Source of the DNA: Hypsibius dujardini
Lineage: Eukaryota > Tardigrada > Eutardigrada > Parachela > Hypsibiidae
DNA length: 22,567 bases
Direction of reading: 5' to 3'
NCBI GenBank assembly: GCA_001579985.1
Contig: LRSR01002611.1
Coordinates: 1-22,567, forward strand
The notes beneath the pieces are model-generated. The model saw only the letters and a program-made list of their open reading frames with translations. It had not been told where the DNA came from and did no database searches. Made by a program: the position numbers and the translations under genes. The first letter of the stretch is position 1. Every line of letters starts with the position of its first letter. Below are positions 10,531 to 22,200 of this stretch, piece by piece.

Positions 10531-12130
10531 TTGGATGCGTTTGGACGCTTAAATCGGAGGCAATTGTCGATCCGACATGGTCCGCAGTTGGTAGGAGTTC
10601 TTGAAACCGATCCATTTCGAATCTAGAAAGTGCATCCGCCACACCGTTATTAACGCCTGCAACATGCGTTATTTGAACAGCAAAGTTCCCTGTAGCGGCT
10701 AAAAAATATATACGACGGATGAGGTCGATGATACTTTTTTGCGAAGACGAAAACTTGGCCCAAGCGGCGACTACGGATTCGTTGTCGGAATGAAAAAGAA
10801 TACGTTTGTTGTGCCAGAGCTTCCCTTCAAACTAAACATGCCAAATACACTGGCACCATTTCTTGCCATGCAATGGGCGGGCGTAAATCTGGCCAGGCAT
10901 TCTGGAACCAGTGGTTACCGTACGCCGCACCGCATCCGATAGTGCCGGCTGCGTCGGTGAACAAATGCAAATCAAATGCTGACAACCATTCGCAGTCAAG
11001 AAAGGAGTGTTGAATATTCCAGAGTGGTAAAAAATTGAGCCACAATTCTAAGTCAGCACGAAAAGACGGGCCGAGTTTGACGCGATGGTGGTACTGGGTG
11101 ACCGAGTGCGAGAGAATATTCTTCCCGCAGGAATACATTTCGTAGCAAAGGCCTGGCCGCCGACGAGGCTGAGGATCTCCCGTTTAGTTGCATACTTGCG
11201 GTAAGAGGATACCTGAATTTCGCAGGTGATGTCCGTGACCTTTTCATTGGTATACTCAGGGTCCGCTTGACCGAATCAATCATAATGCATAGGAAGGGTA
11301 AGGTTGTTGTGGGACCCATTGTTTTCTCGGGCGCCAGTGGTAGGCCAATGTCGTCGGCTAAAGCCGTCAAGTATGAGACAGCAATGTTGCAGTTTGTTGT
11401 GTCCGGTGCTCCAGCAATAAAGAAGTCGTCCATATAGTGAAGTATGTCCGGGCAGTCGCCATTTACCTTGAGTAACCATTCGAGTAAGTCTGCTAGCTGA
11501 TTGAAGATTGCTGGTGAAGACTGCAAACCGAAAGGGAGGACCGTGTCGAAATAGTATTTTCCGTCATGGGCGAAACCGAGTAGATTCCAGTCTTTTCGCT
11601 GGATTGGGATTATTCGGAAGGCATATTTGACGTCCAGCTTTGCCATCAGTGCACCTGTTCCAAGTTTATTGACTGTTCGTACGGCGTCGTCGATGGAACA
11701 GTAGTGAAGTTTAGTCAACTTTTGAAATGTAGTCGTTGACAGAGTTACCGAACGGTTGGGAAAGGTCCATGATGATCCGCGCAGCTCCGGTCTTTTTTGG
11801 TCGAACACCAAGCGATGAACACACGAAGTTATCCAAGGGCGGTTTGTCGAAAGAGCCGACGGTATGGCGCAGTGCAATTTCTTTGGTGATGCTGGCTCGC
11901 AGAACCTCGGGGTACATCGTGGCCGTGCGTGCGTTAGGTGTCATCCGTGGTAGTTGGGCCCATATACCCCAGGTCGAATCCATCCGTTAGACCGCGACAA
12001 ACATAATCCACAAACATCGGATCCGGGCGGTTGACTAGGTGAGCGCGAAAACGATCAGCCTGGAGAGGCGTGTAGACTTTTTGGGGATCTTTTAGTCTAA
12101 AAGTACACGCAAACCACTCCGTCCTTCTAG
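10451..12130 (-). pseudogene. Reverse transcriptase-RNase H of the DIRS-like element, multiply frameshifted
   Basis: Conserved blocks lie in the right order but in changing frames. First comes the N-terminal RT block with GFDLGYMGP (about 12010-11960), then VRPKKTGAARIIMDLSQPFG (about 11810-11750), the catalytic Asp in LDVKYAFR (near 11625), LPFGLQSSPAIFNQL (near 11530) and the active-site box YMDD (11425-11436). RNase H follows: FTDAAG (near 10955), the WQEM glutamate (near 10860), HSDNESVVAAW and HVAGVNNGVADALSR (near 10635). The frame changes near 11950, 11712, 11262, 11110 and 10838. The catalytic RT and RNase H residues survive, so decay is mainly by small indels and is probably moderate in age. 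Confidence 0.88.
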
Positions 12131-12278
12131 ACTAAAATAAGCGCAACTGAACTAAACTGTGGTCGTCACACTGACCAAGAACCGTGCTGCATTGCAGTGT
12201 TGCCATGTTGCCAGGGTCAAGCAACAAAGCTATGACGTTTGCGTGCGTCACTACGCGTAAACGTGCATTAACGCTTAA

Positions 12279-12931
12279 CCCTCTGAGAACCAGTCAGCAT
12301 ACACTTGCTAGATTTGACGGTCGCATTCGATTTTCAGCACGAGTTCTGGGTCTTTTCGTTCGCGGTTTTTTGCTTTGATATTTTTACCACATATTTATTT
12401 AGATTCAAAAAAAAAATTTTCAAAAAAACTTCTCAAAGGGGTAGGAACCTACTTAGCACCACCTTGCTAACACTTGGACCGCCCGAACAACATCCAGTCC
12501 CACGTGTCGACGTTTTTTTTCTCAGTATCGAAAAAATAAGGCTTGAGACTGGTCCTTAGTGCATCTAGTAAAACTGGTATTGCAATATTCGAGTGAATAC
12601 AAGCGGAGTTAAAAATTATTAACCATTAGGAAAAGGTTAGAACTCTGCCTAATGATTCGCTGCGCTACCACTGGTTGTAACCACTACGAATGACGTGTAA
12701 CTGACATTTTGTGACTGTGTAGTCACTCGTTTGACGGTTTTTAGTCCATTCTTCATCAGCGGCGCCATGGTTCCCACTACCACTGAAACGGTTACATTTG
12801 ATGGTTGTGGGGAATTTTCCAAACGATTCCGTTAGGATTTGCAAGGAATCATTCAGCACTTTCCCTAATCTAGCAAAGTTTTGCTAGACCCGGTTCTATC
12901 CGTATACCCAAAACACCTGGTTACCAGAGGG
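12279..12931. mobile_element. 653-bp piggyBac-type non-autonomous element, TTAA target site
   Basis: The left end reads TTAA then CCCTCTGAGAACCAG; the reverse complement of the right end reads TTAA then CCCTCTGGTAACCAG (13 of 15 identical inside the TTAA). Exact TTAA duplications sit at 12275-12278 and 12932-12935, and termini beginning CCC next to TTAA are the signature of piggyBac elements. A subterminal TTGCTAGATT occurs near both ends in inverted orientation. No transposase-like frame is present; the longest frame (minus, 12665-12859) resembles nothing I know. It is probably mobilised, if at all, by a transposase encoded elsewhere. Confidence 0.82.
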
Positions 12932-12956
12932 TTAATGCGTTAACTACCATTAATTG

Positions 12957-12962
12957 TTTATT
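12957..12962 (-). terminator. Candidate polyadenylation signal AATAAA for the large membrane-protein gene
   Basis: AATAAA on the minus strand lies about 300 bases downstream of the stop codon at 13263 and just outside the piggyBac-type element. It is the first canonical hexamer I noticed in this 3' flank. Use is inferred from position only. Confidence 0.35.
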
Positions 12963-13262
12963 AGCCAAAATAGAAATTACTGCCAATAAGGTCAACAATA
13001 CAGAGTAAAACTAGGCGGATATGATTGACTCCTACAGCACCATCTACACAATAGATAGAAAAATGAGAGGCTGTACTAAGGACTTGTGCCATCATTTCAC
13101 CGTTTCATGGGTAAAAGGAGCGAGTCGATTAAGGGACGTTCACACAACGGCCCGTCCACTGTGTGTCATACGTTCAAAGAACTGGCAAAAAAAGAGAGTG
13201 AGCAATGTTTTTATGTTCACACGTGCAAGTTCTTTGGAAAAAAGAAATTCAATGTCTCAGAA

Positions 13263-16200
13263 TTACACTTTACTGACGTCCACGCCTTGTCGCCCAACGT
13301 TCCGATAGTCATCGAAGCCCATATTGGATTTACCGTCCTTGAACGGTGACTCGTGGCCGACGTGACCGACATGACCGATCGTTTGGATCATCGAAGGATC
13401 CGTGATGACTACCGTCTTTTTACTTCGAAAAATTCGGCTGCAGAAGAAGAAATTCGTCAAATTGATCGAAGTATTTTGCATGAGAGTTATGGGAACGGGA
13501 GCCCTGGTCTTACCTTGCCCTGGTAATGAGGCATACCAAAAGTAAGGTAAGGGCAATGAGACCAGCCAAGGGTAAGATAATAGCAGCCGGCAACCAATTC
13601 TGCAATAGAAATGCATAGTTACCCACGTAACAACCGTTGATTCACACAGTTTTTTGCATTTTTACCGGCGTTCCCGTTGCAACATTAGTTCGGAAAAGTC
13701 TGTCTGGAGATGAGTGCACTAAGCTGGACGGATAGGCTGTAATATTGGGATTGTTCAAAACTGTTTGAAGACCACCACTAAGATCAGCGCTGGTCGGTTC
13801 CTCTAAGGCCCCAATGTTAGTCCAGCTTGTATTTGGGGTGAAGCCGAGGACATAATCTAGACGCTGAAGCGGTCCTTCTCCAGATCTACCATTGAAAATA
13901 TCTAAGCAACATTCATTTTGGTACGATAACTCGTGATGATGACAACCAGCGGATTCGTACCCATTGGATAAGAGAGAATAGCGGTCAAATGGGTTGAGTG
14001 CGACGCTGGAGATATCAAGATCTGATATTGCGGGATTCCTGTTCTTCCACACTTGAGTAAGCATCCCTGCCACCGGCGCAGATGAGCTGGCCGATAGGTT
14101 GTAGTTGGGTGGGAGGTTGGCCAAGAAGACAGCATCATTCATTCTGGGAGTGCACGATGCACAAATGGGGAAAGCTGAAGCGGGGTCAGACGCATTCTGC
14201 AAATCTCCTTGGGTAAGGTCTGGGATGAGAAGCTCACTGGGAGCTCCGTTGGCCACTTGGATCCCATAACGAACTAATGAGAGTGGGTTTTCGCTGTAAA
14301 ATGAAAAGACATGACATTTTTTGCATAGATGAAGAAATCTTGTTCCATGCATTTACCTTGCATCGTGGAATCTGTAGTTGGGCGCATTGATTATATAGCT
14401 CGACCATGAAGAGGGCAAAATGCCGGCGACATCTTGTGTGACGTTGCCGTAGCGATTCAACCATAATTGCAATAGCTCTTGTCTCAAGGTGGCTTGCTCG
14501 GTGGCATTGGTAATATTAACATGACCCTGCACTAGGGCCATGTAGACAGGAATGTCGCAATTGCAACCCACGCAGTTGGTGAGATTCCATTGGGAGGCGG
14601 TCCCATTGGTGATTATTCGAGGGCCGTCCTTCGAGTCGGGCTGGGTAGTGCCGGTCACAAAATCAGCTTGACTGTACAGAATGTACTGCTGAGTTTGGGG
14701 ATTGAAGCAGGCCCGATCGTTGACGTTGCTAATCGAGTTACTAATAGACGTGACAGACTGTCGACGTTGTCGTTCTACTGTCGAAGCTCTAGAAGTTCGC
14801 AGAAGGGTTTGTAGTTGCTGATTATTTTGTGCACCCGGAAGGAGGGTCAGTCGTTGGACAGCTCGACTGCTCGGGACGAGTCCTTCATCTGCCTGCGGCG
14901 GGTAAACCACGTACGGAGACGTGGAGTGAATTGTAAAGTACACGCGAGTGATATCCGATCTGTTATACAAAAAAGATAGAAAACTCGTTTTCTCTTGTGG
15001 ACTGAGTTTGGGAGATTGATTCTTACCCGGTGAGCGACAAACGCCGTTGGGTCGCAAGAATCTGACTAGAATAAGAGCACTCTACTGAACGGCAGTTTGG
15101 ATTTGCCTCTAACCAGGCAGTTGATAACTCTGATTTGCGAGCCTGCAAGTCGAAAATGTTGAGGCGACCTGCATAATCGTGATAGTAAACTCTGTTGGGA
15201 TCGGTTGCTGAAATCGTTGATTGGACAAGTACGGGTGCGACAGAGGTTAAGTCCGTGCTGGTTGTGGTGGTGCTACTGCTGTTGAGGGTGGCTTGAGCGG
15301 TTCGGGCAATCTCGTTGATCACATCCAATGGGAGATGAGAACAAGAGTCACTTGTGCCGTTAATTCTATAGAAGAGCTGAGTATACTGGCGGCCAAAAAG
15401 GCCGTAGAGATTCTTGGATTTGAGCAGCTGCGAGCCAGCGCAGTTGAGGGAATGATTCTTGGATGTTGTTTGAATAGCAGAGTCCACAGCGGCCTGCACC
15501 TGTTGAGAAGTACTGCTGTCCAATGGCACACTGGTCCCTGTAACAACCTCGTTGTAAATGTGCACCATGCAAAAAAATATGCTTTTGCATCAAACCCTTT
15601 TATTAACATTACCGTCTGTCCAACTTCCGTTGTTCTGAAGAGCCAAACGGATGGGCCGAACGATCGAAAGACTATTAGCTGGATAAACAGTTTGACCGGG
15701 GAACTGGCTTTGAATCTGATCCTGCGATGGTTCTCGAACTAGAATAAAGTACATGACAACCTTTTTTCACCGACCGGTAATTCACCGCAGTTTGTCTAGA
15801 GATTATCGATCGTAAATCACCTTGGAACACCTGACCATTAGGGTCGGCATTGACGGCGAAATATTTGAGCAAAAGCAGATCTTGACCGGTAGTAGAAACG
15901 TCATCGGACTGCAGTGGTGGGCTGTTTTGAGGGAAGGCCGCCTGAATTTGTGCCGACGGCACCTCCGGATTAGCCGCAATGACAGCCTGATTAAGAGAAC
16001 TTCTCAGTGACATGGGATCGACTGTCTTATTGGGACCGTCACTTCCGAGGTAGAATTCGTGAACCGGAGTTGAGAAGCAGTTTCTGCACTCGCTCCAGCC
16101 ACTCTTCCCCAAAATGGCATCACTGGTAGACATAGATGGAGGTGCCATTTCTGCCGGACCTGTCACTTCGTACGTGACATTAGACCCCAAGGCGCCGTTG

Positions 16201-19200
16201 GCGTCTGCCACTGGCTGGTTCCTCAAAAGGCTGACGGTGATATCGCTAGCTGACTGGTTATTCTGCTGCGCCCATGCATCAGCAATCAATCTTCGTAGTG
16301 CTTCTTCGTCCAGTGGCCCAACAGGTCGCTTCAGATGCAAAAACTGCATATACGTCGATTGAGTAACAAGGGGAATTGTGGTCGACTCCACTGGCAAAAT
16401 GGAAGCAGGTATGATCAACGGAACCGTGCCCTTGCTCGAAGGTGAAGAGGAGGAAGGTATACTGGTCGATTCCACCGTTACTGTTGTTATTGTAGAAGCC
16501 ACTGCTAGAATAATCACATCTGTCGGCCTTGAAGTGGTAGTGGTAGGTGCGAGGCTCTCATCAAGATGGGATACAAGGAAAACACCAGGAGTTGGTGTGG
16601 TTCTTTGCAATTGCCTGAACCGCAGTTTGGCATCGTATTCATCGACCGTGGGGCTGGCCAGGCCGCTGACTGTGTATGTGACGTTACGGAGGGCCACACC
16701 GTCAGGCGTGGTTGGTGGGTTCGAGACGTCGTCTTTATTCATCGTCAATTGAACATTGGAAGCACCAGGACCTGCGCGAGGTTGACAGAAAATGAAAATA
16801 GTCGTGGAAGAATTATACTGCACGTTCTTTGTAAGATGACTTACTGAGCACGCTATCCCATGCACCCTTAACCTGGCCCAGTATTCGATCCCGGGATCTG
16901 GTGCTGGTGGCTGTAATGGCAGCGGAATCAACGAAAGAAAAGGGGACAGGTTGGCCCAAGGGGACTGGAAGAACCACCGGGACCACGGATGGAGTAGTAT
17001 TGTGCGCGACATATTGCGCTGCTGGTGATTGTAAAAGAAGTTGTTTGAATGCCGCTTCCTGGTTAGGCCCGACAACAACCGTAGAGGGCACTTGGAGGTC
17101 ATAGGACAGTGCTGAAATTGGGACACCATTCTGAGTGGCGGTATTCTCTGGTTGAACATTGGTAAAGGTGATTGTTGCCGCCTGTGGTTGAGCTTGCAAG
17201 CCTGAAAGGAATGGCACAACCCATTTTCAAACTGACATTGAAATACAATATAGGCACTCTCTCTCTCTCTCTACCTAGTGCGGTAACCCAGCTGTTTCGT
17301 ATTCCGTTTGTTAGCTTGTCCATGTCTGAGGCATTGGCGGCTGCAATTCTCAGTGAGTGGGAGGACTTCAATGGCGCTACTCCACCAGAGACAGGAGCCA
17401 TGATGGTGGTTAGAGAGGATTGGGGGAGCAGTTGCTGGAAGGCCTGTTGGACGGCGGGAGTTACCGCTTGACCTGGAACTTGAACAGCGTACTGAATTCT
17501 AGTGACTGGATGATCTTCTGAACTGGCGCCTGGAAGGGGTCCAACGTTGAGCACCGTCAGATTGACCGACTGTGGAGGCACACTGTAAGCTTGAGCCCAT
17601 AGTGTGCGAAGGGCCTCGGTTGTAAGAACCACATCTTGAGCACTGGTCACGTATCCGTCAAAGGTATGCTCCGCAGCTGACGGTGGGACCGTCTCGAGAT
17701 TTCCTAACACAGGAGCCAGAGTGGAAGCTGCCGATGCCCCTCCGGGAATAAGAATGACAACTGAGCTCAAGGTGCTGGTGGAGGTTGATTGTTCCGGAAG
17801 AACGAGGTACTGGCGAAGAAGAGGTGACGCTATAAGCAGCGTTTCAGCTCGGGCTCGTACAGCTGGCAGGTCGGTCGAGTTCTGCAGTGTTACGCCATAG
17901 GTAAGAGTCTGAATTGGAGCACCGGCAGCGGTATTTCTCGCGGGATCTAGCGGCACTTGGCTGATGACGTGAACTTCGGAAGAAGCCGGTGGCACACCTC
18001 CAAACGAAATAATGATAAATTAAACATGGGATATTCGGATGAGAACAATATTAGAAAATGCGTTATGAAGGCTAAACTCACCACCGGCGTTTGCCCACAA
18101 ATCGCGAAGTCCTTCTGTTACATTTTGTATCTCACTGGGTTGATTGAGGGCAATATCTTGCTTCTCCGTGAAACTGAGAACTGGAATAACGACAACTCCA
18201 CTGGAAGAGGTCGCAGTTGGCCTTTGAGCGGCAGGGGCCTCAACAGGCAATTGGGAGATGTACTCAATCAGATCAGACTGACGCAGTAGAGTTAGGAATT
18301 TGGGCCAGGCTGTTTCTGGATGGGTTCCGTTGGAGTTGGTGAAGAGCGCGTATCGGAAGTCATAGTTTGTCTGTGGAAGCCCGTCCGCGCCAGTCGTAGT
18401 TGTGTTGCCGCTAGTTGGCAGATACTGCATCAAGACATTACTGTCGTTCGTCTCTGCAAAGGAAACAACATTATGAGGACTAAATGGGCTCTTTTCCAGC
18501 AATTAATCAAATGCCTACCCAACGCCTGCGTCCAGAGTTGTTGCAGAGTCTGCGTAATTGCCTCTTGATCCGATGGATTGTAGTTTCGTATTGACAGGGA
18601 ACCCACGTAAGAAGTCAACTGCCGTGGTGGTTGATCTGATGTGCTTACAGGAACCACAACGGGCACAATCACAACTGCGGCAGATGTGAAGGTTGTTGAA
18701 ACAGTAGTTGCTGGCTGTGCGAGAGGCAATGTGGAGAGTAGAAGAATGCCTCCGTTATTATCAGAAACTGCCCATACGCTGCGTGGAGGTGTGGCCATAA
18801 CCTGCTGGTGGAACTGTTGCTTCGCAGCCTCGCTATCGAAGGCTGTCTTGGCGACCCCAACTACTTGATACGGTAGCAAACGAATATTGACACCATCCGG
18901 CGTTTGAGGTGTGGAAAAGGTTGTGTCTTTCTGCACGGTAAACTGGAAGCTACTCACGTTGCCACCTGAATATTTGCCGTTAAATTTATTATATTTATAT
19001 AATCATGTACAAAAGGTTGACTCTTCAATTTCATACCGAAAACATTCTGCCAAACTGGACGTATCTGTTCCTCCATCACGCGGTCACGTGCACGCCTAGT
19101 GTCGGCAGTTACGACGATGGTGTCATTGATAACAAAGGGTCCTGGACCCACCAGAATGGGCGGGGTGGATAATAAGATCGGACCGGGTGCAGTGGTAGTA

Positions 19201-22200
19201 GTAGATGCAGGGATTACAATAACTGGCACCATAACGACACCTTGATCGCGAGTGGTAGTTGAGGGTGTAGTTGGGATAACTGCTGCTGCTGTTGTGTCAT
19301 TAAGTTGAGTCTTTCCGAAAACAACAACATAGGGGGGAACTGTTACAGAGGGAGCAGATGTTGTCATGTCGGGATTGGCAGCCATGACAGAGGCAATGCC
19401 CGCAGTGGGAAGCAACTGCCGGAATCGCTGAAGAGCCAAGTTCAAGTCGACGGGAGCAGAGCTCGTTCCTTGCAACAGATATGTTACGGTGCGAATTGGT
19501 CGACCGTCCGGTGTCTGTGGATTCGGGAAGCCAGAGTTGTCCTGAAGAGTTGAAATGTGAATGTTACTGACATTAGGCTGCAGGGCAGTCTGCCAGATCC
19601 CGGCAATCTGCTCCAAAGCTTGATTGCGTTGTCGTTGCGTTCCGACGGCCAAGTTAATAGTGTCCGAAAGGTTAAAATTGTCGATGGAAGATTGTTGCAG
19701 TAGTGGAATCACCACTGCCGATGGTGCCGGTGTAGCTAGGGGCGCGGGAGTGGAGGAGGATGGACCATTGCCAATGGGTACAACAACAGGTACGACTGGG
19801 CCGCCGCCGCTGCCATTATTTGAGCTCCCGGAATCGAGGGCGCTCCTCAAGCGGACTAATTGGGCAGGGGAGAGTGAGGATGACGGGACGTACACCTTAT
19901 CGTCCACAAGGATGTAATACTTGTACAAATATTGAGGGGAACCGCTGTAACAAGGAGTTATCAGTGTGACACACTATTTGCCCTTGATAGATTCACATTC
20001 AACGTACTTGGTCTGTGATACAGCTGGATTTTCTGCGTCCACAACCGCAACAAAACAATTGGCGTTTGGCTGCTGACACTGACGAAGGTCTAAAATGGAT
20101 GTAATAAATTATATGCTGAATGTCCTGTACGAAATCATTCATGCATCTCATACCCTCTTTATCATCCGCCCAAGCTTTCATGGCCGCAGTGGCAAATATC
20201 TGCAAAGACTCAACCATTCATTTATAGTTTATCTTCATTTACATTGCTAACTATCGGTCAAGGGGGATTTTTACGAATAATTACTAGTATTTTCCGTTGG
20301 CATATTTTGATCGCCTCTATTTTGTGAGTGTCACGACAACAGGCCACAAGGGTACAGTGGTTGATAGTTGGGCTAACCTGTTGTTCTGGTGCAGTCAATT
20401 GTCGATTCAGCACGATCTGCTGCGGGTGTAGCGGAACTCCGAAAAATGGCACTGCCTTGATCAACGATAACTGTTGTTCTAGCGTCCTATTGTCCGGATC
20501 TCTCGGAATGTACCAGTTAAAGGCTGGCAGTGGGTAACCGACGGAATATGTCAGCTGAGACACGAGGGTGCTGTAAGTGTAAAAACAACCGATTAAATCA
20601 ACTTCTTCCCTTGGCTGTTTGTTATTGTTGGCCTTTGTGATAGTGACTTTTTACCCGTTTTCATTGGCGAGAGAGTCATCGCGACTGACCAAACTGACAT
20701 CTAACGGTACCCACTGAGCGGATTGTGGATTCGCCAAGGTCCACGCTGCCAATGTCTTTTCCAGCACAGCCTGTGCATCCTGCAAATGTTCAAACAAAAG
20801 AAAATTAACGTTAAAAGCGGAATACCATACATACGACGCATACAAATGATTTATACCGGTATGGTACTGGTGCTTGGGTCCACCTGAAGAAGGTTGAGTG
20901 TTCGTAGCTTTCTAAACTGGCAGTCTTTATTGCAAACTGCAGTGTTGAAGGCTTGCAAGCGGGCGTTAAGAGCGTCTTGTGAAGCGGGGTTGCTCAGAAG
21001 TTGGTGAAACGGTGAGAGGTGGGGAATTCGGTCTGGGTCGACCCCTCCAACCATCGCGGATACGTGGAGCTCAGTAACTGGCGACACTTCGCCAGCCCTG
21101 CATGCACCAACGGAAAGGTATTAAAATGTACATACACTCTACAACAACGCTAGATTGTCTACCCCGTACCTCCGACTTGGCGACAGAGATATACCGTCGT
21201 CCAAACTCACAATTGCAACCTAAACAAGTCAATACACTTCAAGTCAAGATATTCCACAATAGGTTTTCCTTGCTATATAATGAATGACTTACGTCTACTT
21301 CATCCTGATTTAACCCGGGATTGGATTCTGCATAGGTGATCTTTAGTATTTCCGCAATAGAACGTAGCTGATTTGCTTGTATGCTTCCGGTCAGATAGAG
21401 CGGGAAAATGCCCAATGTGCCCCCGGTAACCGTCGTAATATTGCCATCAGTTTGGTTGGACATGACATCGATAATGGGAGGCGCATAAAAGAGTCTAGGA
21501 TCTAGGGACATGCTTCCATTGACTGCGGTCAGGAAGTAGGATGACTGAGTGATAACGCTCCTATTAAAATGAAAAATTTTGTGGGGTTTCTTAAGCTAAA
21601 TCCTGTCGTATATATAACATACGCTTGTGGATTGAGGAACGGCTCCAAATTCCAAATGCTAACCTGCAGTGGTGGTTTAGCTACATGGCAAAAGCAAAAT
21701 AAATCATCATTTCTTTATAATACCTAATGAACGACCATATGGTGTAATTTTTCCGTTGGCGACTTACGCAGAGCCCGGTTAACATATGACTGGACTGTCC
21801 GCTGGACCGCTGGAATGTCTTGGAACTGGATGTTGGCATTGAGGTATGTTACGAATGCGAGGGCTGCATAGGTCACAGTATCTGTCCCACGATAAACCTT
21901 GACCGGCAGATTCTGGGCCATCAAAGCGCTCTCAATCACTGCCGGCTGAGGCTGTACATGAGCAGAACCATTCCAAACATGACCATTCAATAAGACGACA
22001 TACGGAGCGGTGGTGAGTCGTACTCTGTTTAAAGCACAAACAGCATAATTGAAGTAGGAGAAAAGAAAAAAGTATTAGTGGTTAAATAGGTAGCATCTGG
22101 CAGATGTGAAGGCTGCGTTATGTAATCAAGGTCAAATGTGTTATGCGAATGTGACGCTTACCCGGTGTCTCCGACTGTAATGACGGTTCTTGCCAACTGA

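Larger units (their letters stand above)
9606..12130 (-). mobile_element. Decayed tyrosine-recombinase retrotransposon (DIRS/Ngaro-like), 5'-truncated
   Basis: In transcription order the element holds reverse transcriptase, RNase H and a tyrosine recombinase. That combination defines the DIRS superfamily, which integrates with a recombinase in place of a DDE integrase. No gag-like frame is seen upstream and no methyltransferase frame between RNase H and recombinase; the latter absence and the RT-RH-YR order favour the Ngaro-like branch. I could not find the split direct or inverted repeats that should flank it. At least five frameshifts, one nonsense codon and a lost catalytic Arg mark it as dead. 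The ends given are the limits of recognisable coding sequence, not proven element termini. The flanks (9293-9605 and 12131-12278) contain nothing I can assign. Confidence 0.88.

Noticed and set aside
12665-12859. Minus-strand frame inside the piggyBac-type element as a transposase remnant
   Set aside because: No DDE-like or zinc-finger pattern typical of piggyBac transposases could be recognised.
15293-15742. 149-residue plus-strand open frame
   Set aside because: It lies antisense to well-supported exons of the large membrane protein and shows no family resemblance. Other plus-strand frames in 13900-20000 are shadows of the same kind.
15675-15820. Read-through of the minus-strand exon past 15821 (frame open to 15675)
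   Set aside because: The downstream exon is in another frame. Only the donor at 15820-15819 (phase 1) joins it in frame, so the rest is intron.
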